Assembly: GCA_021647765.1 (NCBI GenBank)
Contig: JAKIUD010000046.1
Location: 1 to 26,259, forward strand
Length of the DNA stretch: 26,259 nt
Direction: 5' to 3'
Source: Desulfuromusa sp.
GTDB taxonomy: Bacteria > Desulfobacterota > Desulfuromonadia > Desulfuromonadales > Geopsychrobacteraceae
Within the stretch, counting starts at the first letter, position 1, and each line of letters begins with the position of its first letter. The translations under genes were made by a program, and so were the position numbers. The notes under the pieces are model-generated. The model saw only the letters and a program-made list of their open reading frames with translations, was not told the DNA's origin and did no database searches. Below, piece after piece: positions 23,958-26,259 of this stretch.

Positions 23958-25827
23958 TTGTTCCTCCATTTTCCGATTGTGGCCGAATGCTCTGGCCGTT
24001 GCCATTGTGCAGATAAAGTTGTTCTATCTTTTCTTTGTACATGTCGTAAATAACCTTGCGCTTCAGTTTCATTGTGGGAGTTAATTCCCCCCCTTCAGTG
24101 GAAAACTCACGTGGGAGAACCACAAATTTTTTGATTGTCTGGTAGGGTGGAAGGTTCTGGTTAAATTGTTCGATTCGCTCCGCAAATAGTTGTTGTACCA
24201 GATGATTAGCAACCAGATCATCGACCCCTAAATAGTCGATCTGGTGGCTATGACCGAATTCAATCACTCTTTCCATGTTTGGTGTCAACAGGGCGATCAG
24301 GAAGGGTTTTCTGTCGCCGTGGATATAAGCCTGGGAGATATATTTATCCAGCTTGAGTGAATTTTCCAACGGCTGCGGGGCAATATTTTTACCTCCGGCA
24401 GTGACGATAATTTCTTTTTTCCGATCGATGATATAAACGTAACCCTCTTCATCAATCCGGGCAATATCGCCAGATTTAAACCAACCATCCACAAAAGCTG
24501 CAGCGGTAGCCTCTTCATCGCGATAATAACCACGCATAACCGCTGATCCCTTGATTAGCAACTCACCATCTTCGGCCAGCTTGAATTCTGTATCACCCAG
24601 AGCTTTTCCCACCGAACCAAAGCGATTTTCATCCAAACTGTTCAAGGCGACAGCCGGACTGGTTTCGGTTAAACCATAACCTTCAAAAACCGGAATACCA
24701 ATGATCCACATGAATTCATTGATGGTTTTGTCCAGCGGTGCGCCACCACAGATAAACATTTTCAGATTTCCACCGAAGCGCTTGCGAATTTTACGGAAGA
24801 CCAGCTTGTCGTAAATTTTGTATTTAAGTCCAAGCAGCCCGGTTGGCTGATGCAGAGTGTACTTTTTATGAATATACTCGCGACCTACTTCGATAGCCTG
24901 GTGGAACATCTGCCGCTTCAGTGGGCTCAACAGGTGGATACTTTCGTAGATGCGCGAATAGATTTTTTCGAACAACCGCGGCACACTGATCATCGCTGTC
25001 GGTTTAACCTCAACAATATTTTCGACAACCTTGTTGACGTCCTCGGCAAAGGCGATATGTCCGCCGCCCATCAAAACTGAATGGTATCCTGCAGTACGCT
25101 CCAGAACATGACTCAAGGGGAGAAAGCTCAAAAATGTCCCGGACATCTTGTCTTCACCCGCAAGTTGAATGCCATCCCAGGCATTAATCACCATATTGTG
25201 CTGGGTCAGCATAACCCCTTTAGGCTGTCCTGTGGTTCCTGAAGTGTAAATTACAGTGATCAGATCCTCGGGACTAATAGAGGTAATCTGTTTCTCGATC
25301 TGCTGTTTCTCATCGTCCTTGATTGGATAAGAGACTTCCGAAAGCTGGTAGAGGGTATAAACCGGCAGGTGCCGTTCACCAAGAAAACGCTCAAAAGAGA
25401 CGACCAGTTCAACCTGGGGGATTTGCTCACGAACTGCAAGCAGTTTTTCATATTGGAGCCGATCAGAAACAAATACAATCTTTACGGCACTGTGATTGAT
25501 AACATAAGCCGCCTGAACCCCGGTGTTGGTTGCGTAAATAGGGACGCTGATGCCTAACGCTGATTGAATTCCCAGATCGGCAATAACCCAGCCAGCGCGG
25601 TTTTCAGAAAAAATTGCCACTTTATCGCCCGGCTGCATTCCCGCCTTGCGTAAACCACGTGCCGTCATCAGAACTCGGGTATAGAGCTGCTGATAGCTCA
25701 GAGTCAAGTAGCCCCCTCCTCTTTTAAAGCTGATGGCGGGCCGATCTGAATATTTATCCGCATTGGTCAGTAACATTTGTGGAATTGAGCGATATGGAAG
25801 GTTTGCAGTCTCAGTTTTTTTCATCAT
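23944..25827 (-). CDS. fadD: Long-chain acyl-CoA synthetase
   Basis: From 25827 the protein has 627 residues of the ANL adenylate-forming family: P-loop-like YTSGTTGQPKG (residues 194-204), the A5-type motif GYGLTETSP, the YRDEEATAAAFVDGWFKSGD segment and a C-terminal domain with the conserved lysine region PTMKLKRK. It activates free fatty acids to acyl-CoA and feeds the enzymes encoded after it. No membrane anchor is obvious. The open frame extends to an ATG at 25890, but that start has no ribosome-binding site; 25827 (or the adjacent ATG at 25824) has a weak GAG. It leads the fadD-N-A-E operon. Confidence 0.92.
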   Translation of the reverse strand: MMKKTETANLPYRSIPQMLLTNADKYSDRPAISFKRGGGYLTLSYQQLYTRVLMTARGLRKAGMQPGDKVAIFSENRAGWVIADLGIQSALGISVPIYATNTGVQAAYVINHSAVKIVFVSDRLQYEKLLAVREQIPQVELVVSFERFLGERHLPVYTLYQLSEVSYPIKDDEKQQIEKQITSISPEDLITVIYTSGTTGQPKGVMLTQHNMVINAWDGIQLAGEDKMSGTFLSFLPLSHVLERTAGYHSVLMGGGHIAFAEDVNKVVENIVEVKPTAMISVPRLFEKIYSRIYESIHLLSPLKRQMFHQAIEVGREYIHKKYTLHQPTGLLGLKYKIYDKLVFRKIRKRFGGNLKMFICGGAPLDKTINEFMWIIGIPVFEGYGLTETSPAVALNSLDENRFGSVGKALGDTEFKLAEDGELLIKGSAVMRGYYRDEEATAAAFVDGWFKSGDIARIDEEGYVYIIDRKKEIIVTAGGKNIAPQPLENSLKLDKYISQAYIHGDRKPFLIALLTPNMERVIEFGHSHQIDYLGVDDLVANHLVQQLFAERIEQFNQNLPPYQTIKKFVVLPREFSTEGGELTPTMKLKRKVIYDMYKEKIEQLYLHNGNGQSIRPQSENGGTNEAD

Positions 25828-25938
25828 GACAGCTCTGGCTATGGTTTGAGTTTCACGTTTACGTAAGACTAAGAATAACCACATTTCCATACTAGCGATG
25901 GAATGGCAGATAAAATTTTGTTTCCTGCCTTATCTATT

Positions 25939-25966
25939 ATTCTACTTACTTTTACGTTCAGGTCAA
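25939..25966 (-). promoter_or_regulatory. Candidate sigma-70 promoter of the fad operon
   Basis: On the minus strand TTGACC (25961-25966) is followed after 16 bases by TAGAAT (25939-25944). Transcription would start near 25932 with a leader of about 105 nt before fadD. No GTATAC-type GntR site is nearby. Confidence 0.5.
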
Positions 25967-26259
25967 CCAAAACTAAAACATATTTCTATTTTTGGAGATA
26001 TTTTTAGCAGAGGCAGTCAAAAAGGTCTCTTGTTGACGATCTGTAGTCTGTTTTATAGAGGGATTGAAAACGACATCTCTCCCATCAGGGAATGTCACCC
26101 TTTCTGAAAGGCTGGATAAATCCCAGGAGACTCTGGATATTTCATATAGTGGCACAGCCCACAAGAAAATTGTCGAGCAAATGGCTCTGGGTTAGCTGAG
26201 CCCTGTTGTTGTTGCAAAAATAGGCAGTTGCTTGAGGGATTTGGGAACTGCCAGGTTGG
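25967..26259. other. Right-edge stretch without a supportable gene
   Basis: Several short protein-like but interrupted frames occur on both strands, for example plus-strand SGNVTLSERLDKSQETLD, ending at TAG 26193-26195. GGCAGTT and AACTGCC near 26222-26251 form a 7-bp inverted repeat. I recognise no domain; it may be the decayed end of a gene lying to the right. Confidence 0.3.

Noticed and set aside
26095..26259. Minus-strand frame with CGLCH, a possible heme site, open to the window edge
   Set aside because: A single CxxCH in a Q/S/P-rich frame of about 54 codons with no export signal visible; chance is likely.
1..26259. CRISPR arrays, tRNA or rRNA genes, integrase or transposase genes
   Set aside because: None seen on either strand; the repeats present are short dispersed elements without regular spacers.

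Overview
The window looks like a Gram-negative anaerobe with respiratory multiheme cytochromes, probably a Desulfuromonadales/Geobacter-type deltaproteobacterium. The reasons are three CxxCH-rich proteins, a c-heme sensor kinase, sigma-54 (GG-N10-GC) promoters and a complete fatty-acid beta-oxidation set. The lineage is an inference from gene content and was not tested by any search.

Left part (1-7.4 kb). A TPR/winged-helix/BTAD regulator that looks broken sits at the left edge. Next, on the minus strand, is a two-component pair: a sensor kinase whose periplasmic Tll0287/DUF3365-type domain carries a CxxCH heme site, and an NtrC-type activator. They are divergent from a NapC/NrfH tetraheme plus octaheme HAO-family cytochrome operon on the plus strand. 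The 300-bp divergent region holds two copies of GCTACC-N4-GGTAAC and a downstream -24/-12 promoter, so the pair probably controls the operon. A small secreted protein and a decayed fragment related to the left-edge regulator follow.

Middle part (7.4-14.4 kb). A minus-strand pair of a seven-heme c cytochrome (with an EF-hand loop and a C-terminal membrane anchor) and a diheme b cytochrome matches the CbcA/CbcB type of quinol-oxidising complex. Beside it is an unrecognised three-gene minus-strand cassette: a multi-TM protein, a membrane-tethered receiver domain and a small two-TM protein. It has its own sigma-54 promoter and palindromic upstream site and lies between two copies of a roughly 140-bp direct repeat. 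Then come a GntR/FCD repressor with an operator inside its own promoter, a K+ channel with a C-terminal RCK module, and a coupled TIM-barrel protein.

Right part (14.4-26 kb). Everything is on the minus strand and concerns fatty-acid catabolism: fadD, fadN-type bifunctional enzyme, fadA and fadE in one operon (the fadN-A-E order known from Bacillus), then an MBL-fold hydrolase, then fadH (2,4-dienoyl-CoA reductase) with an ECI2-like enoyl-CoA isomerase for unsaturated acyl chains. GTAGGGGCG-type palindromes occupy two gaps inside the fad operon. The last 370 bp hold no gene I can support.
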